A DNA stretch of 6,277 nt, taken from NCBI GenBank assembly GCA_002502215.1, contig DAPT01000081.1, forward strand, positions 1 through 6,277, in the 5' to 3' direction. Position numbers and translations under genes: made by a program. The notes beneath the pieces were generated by a model. That model made no database searches. It saw only the letters and a program-made list of their open reading frames with translations, and had not been told where the DNA came from. Positions 5,125 to 6,277 of this stretch are shown here, in pieces; positions within the stretch are counted from its first letter, which is position 1; each line of letters starts with the position of its first letter. The DNA comes from Euryarchaeota archaeon UBA124 (GTDB lineage Archaea; Thermoplasmatota; Poseidoniia; Poseidoniales; Poseidoniaceae).

Positions 5125-6141
5125 TCAGGCCCCCTGCTTGCTGCGTGTACTTACATAGGTGATTTCGTACGGCTGTGGCTCTTCGTTGGAGCGCATTGCA
5201 TCACGGAACCGAATCAATCGCTTTGCAGGCCCTGGGACGCTACCTTTGATGAGAATGTAATCGGAATTGACTTCACCATAGTGGAGGAATCCACCTGAAG
5301 GCGTAATCGAGTGCTCTTCAGGATTTGCAACACGGAGAACACGCTTGTTAAACTCCGTTCGCTGGTGGTATCCAGTTTGTCCACCTTGACGGATGGTCTT
5401 GCGGACGTATCCCGTACCAAAGTCACCCATGTTACCGTGTTGTCGGCGCTTCTTGGAGTTCTTGTGGGATTGAAGTTTTCCACCAAATCGTCGGATAACA
5501 CCTTGCCATCCGTAGCCCTTCGTAACTGCAACGATGTCCGTCATTGCGCCTTCGTCAAACGCATCGGTAAAGGAAACCTCGTCACCGAGATGTTCTTTCG
5601 CAAAAGCGAGTTGATCGCTGGATGCACCGCCATCAAGGCCAACCTCCATGACTTCAGGGACCTTTGAGGGTGATCCTGAAACGTTGGATGGTTGTGTCGC
5701 CACGATAAGACGTATTTCGCAAAGGTCTTGCTTTCCGAGATTGTCGAAATGTTTGTCTGCGTCGTGATTCTTTCGGTTTGATACACGATCGAAGATCTCT
5801 GGGAAGGATTCTGTGAGTGTTTCAGCGTCGACCCAAACTTCACCTGCAGCCTGCTTGCCATAAGGTGTCATTCGGTATCCACGAACACCGAGGATGCGCA
5901 TCTTTGGCACCTCGACGACGGTCACAGGGATTCGTATCTCCTGGCCGGCACTTGTTGATCGTGGGTTGAGGTCTCGAGCTAGAACGTGAGTCATTCCTGC
6001 CTTCCAACCTGCAAATCCTTGCATACGTACTTCGCTTGCGTCACTGGTCGGCCATGACTTGACGTGACCAAAAGGTCGGTTAGCCCGCTTTCGCGGGCTG
6101 AACGCCATGCTACCTCGACGTGGGTGGTTTCTTTTTGCCAT
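5125..6141 (-). CDS. rpl3: 50S ribosomal protein uL3 (L3)
   Basis: uL3 is an early assembly protein of the 50S subunit whose central extension reaches towards the peptidyl transferase centre. From the ATG at 6141 the product has 338 residues, normal for archaea. The start MAKRNHPRRGSMAFSPRKRA, GFAGWKAGMTHV (42-53), VTKGYGWQGVIRRFGGKLQS (206-225), GQTGYHQRTEFNKRVLRV (254-271) and KGSVPGPAKRLI (299-310) are diagnostic. At the tip of the finger loop the sequence is GNMGDFGTGYVRKT (236-249), so Phe241 stands where other archaea and yeast have Trp. An in-frame ATG at 6156 overlaps the Shine-Dalgarno GGAGGAG (6154-6148), which is ideally spaced (six bases) for 6141, so I reject the longer form. It is the first identifiable gene of the operon in this window. 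Confidence 0.96.
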   Translation of the reverse strand: MAKRNHPRRGSMAFSPRKRANRPFGHVKSWPTSDASEVRMQGFAGWKAGMTHVLARDLNPRSTSAGQEIRIPVTVVEVPKMRILGVRGYRMTPYGKQAAGEVWVDAETLTESFPEIFDRVSNRKNHDADKHFDNLGKQDLCEIRLIVATQPSNVSGSPSKVPEVMEVGLDGGASSDQLAFAKEHLGDEVSFTDAFDEGAMTDIVAVTKGYGWQGVIRRFGGKLQSHKNSKKRRQHGNMGDFGTGYVRKTIRQGGQTGYHQRTEFNKRVLRVANPEEHSITPSGGFLHYGEVNSDYILIKGSVPGPAKRLIRFRDAMRSNEEPQPYEITYVSTRSKQGA

Positions 6142-6147
6142 TTTGGG

Positions 6148-6154
6148 CTCCTCC
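6148..6154 (-). promoter_or_regulatory. Shine-Dalgarno site fixing the uL3 start
   Basis: GGAGGAG lies six bases before the ATG at 6141. An alternative in-frame ATG at 6156-6154 overlaps it, so a ribosome using this site would start at 6141. Confidence 0.8.
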
Positions 6155-6156
6155 AT

Positions 6157-6277
6157 TATTCTACAACACAGAGGCTCCGTAGAGCGTGCGAGGACTCTTC
6201 AGGCCGGGAGTAGCCGTGACACAGAGCCCATTTCCACGAGCGGGAAACGGTGCCAACGGGTTCCTTCCGGATTGCCC
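6157..6277. other. Unassigned region upstream of uL3
   Basis: This stretch is GC-richer than the adjacent genes and I could not assign it. On the minus strand all three frames are open to the window edge: one stops at 6201-6199 (25 codons, ending ...RFPLVEMGSVSRLLPA), one at 6163-6161 and one at 6158-6156, the last abutting the uL3 ribosome-binding site. Any could be the end of an upstream gene, and chance openness is expected in such a GC-rich sequence. Many euryarchaea carry a SPOUT-type RNA methyltransferase upstream of uL3, but I see no clear match to its C-terminus. A 5-bp stem with a 7-base loop (TTTCC/GGAAA) falls near 6231-6247. No TATA box and BRE are visible at a suitable distance from uL3, so the promoter probably lies beyond the window. 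Confidence 0.35.

Noticed and set aside
6153..6170. AT-richer GTTGTAGAATAATGG as a TATA box for the operon
   Set aside because: It is about 12-29 bases from the uL3 ATG, so a start 25 bases downstream would fall at or inside the gene and remove the Shine-Dalgarno.
6168..6222. Short direct repeat ACACAGAG upstream of uL3
   Set aside because: Two 8-base copies about 45 bases apart, not continued elsewhere; this is consistent with chance.
6186..6277. Possible SRP RNA-like segment on the plus strand (GGCCGGGAGTAGCCGTGAC)
   Set aside because: It vaguely resembles the SRP Alu-domain 5' region but lacks the required UGUAA turn, and no matching 3' partner is visible.

Overview
The window is a continuous stretch of an archaeal ribosomal-protein operon (the S10/spc-type cluster), read entirely from the minus strand. 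Going in the direction of transcription (high to low coordinates) the order is uL3, uL4, uL23, uL2, uS19, uL22, uS3, uL29, translation initiation factor aIF1 (SUI1 family), RNase P protein component 1 (Rpp29/Rnp1), uS17 and the first 110 codons of uL14, which runs off the window at position 1. All eleven complete genes are intact. They are packed with gaps of 0-24 bases or small overlaps, and I see no internal promoter or terminator.

The gene order, the archaeal/eukaryotic type of every ribosomal protein, and the insertion of aIF1 and Rnp1 between uL29 and uS17 identify a euryarchaeote-type archaeon. Base composition near balance, strong Shine-Dalgarno sequences and protein details (basic N-terminal extension on uS19, long uL22, acidic tails on uL22 and uS3) fit a mesophilic member of Thermoplasmatota, possibly the marine Poseidoniales (Marine Group II). 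That placement is inference from style, not from a search.

The products act together. uL3, uL4, uL22, uL23, uL29 and uL2 build the 50S core, the exit tunnel and its mouth. uL14 sits on the 50S face. uS3, uS17 and uS19 belong to the 30S subunit. aIF1 acts in start-codon selection, and Rnp1 matures tRNA 5' ends. Co-transcription ties ribosome assembly, initiation and tRNA supply together. Every gene has a recognisable ribosome-binding site, although that of uL4 is weak. At five successive junctions (uL4/uL23 to uL22/uS3) the upstream TGA stop is fused into the next gene's Shine-Dalgarno, giving a repeated TGAGGTG motif and suggesting coupled translation.

The roughly 120 bases beyond uL3 (about 6157-6277) have no confident assignment and no evident TATA box, so the operon promoter probably lies outside the window. 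I found no mobile element, CRISPR array, tRNA, rRNA or new multi-gene system. The most interesting points are small: a divergent uL3 finger tip where the usual Trp is Phe, an aIF1 gene whose codon use, stop codon and leader differ from its neighbours, the repeated stop/Shine-Dalgarno fusion, and lineage-type extensions in uL22 and uS3.
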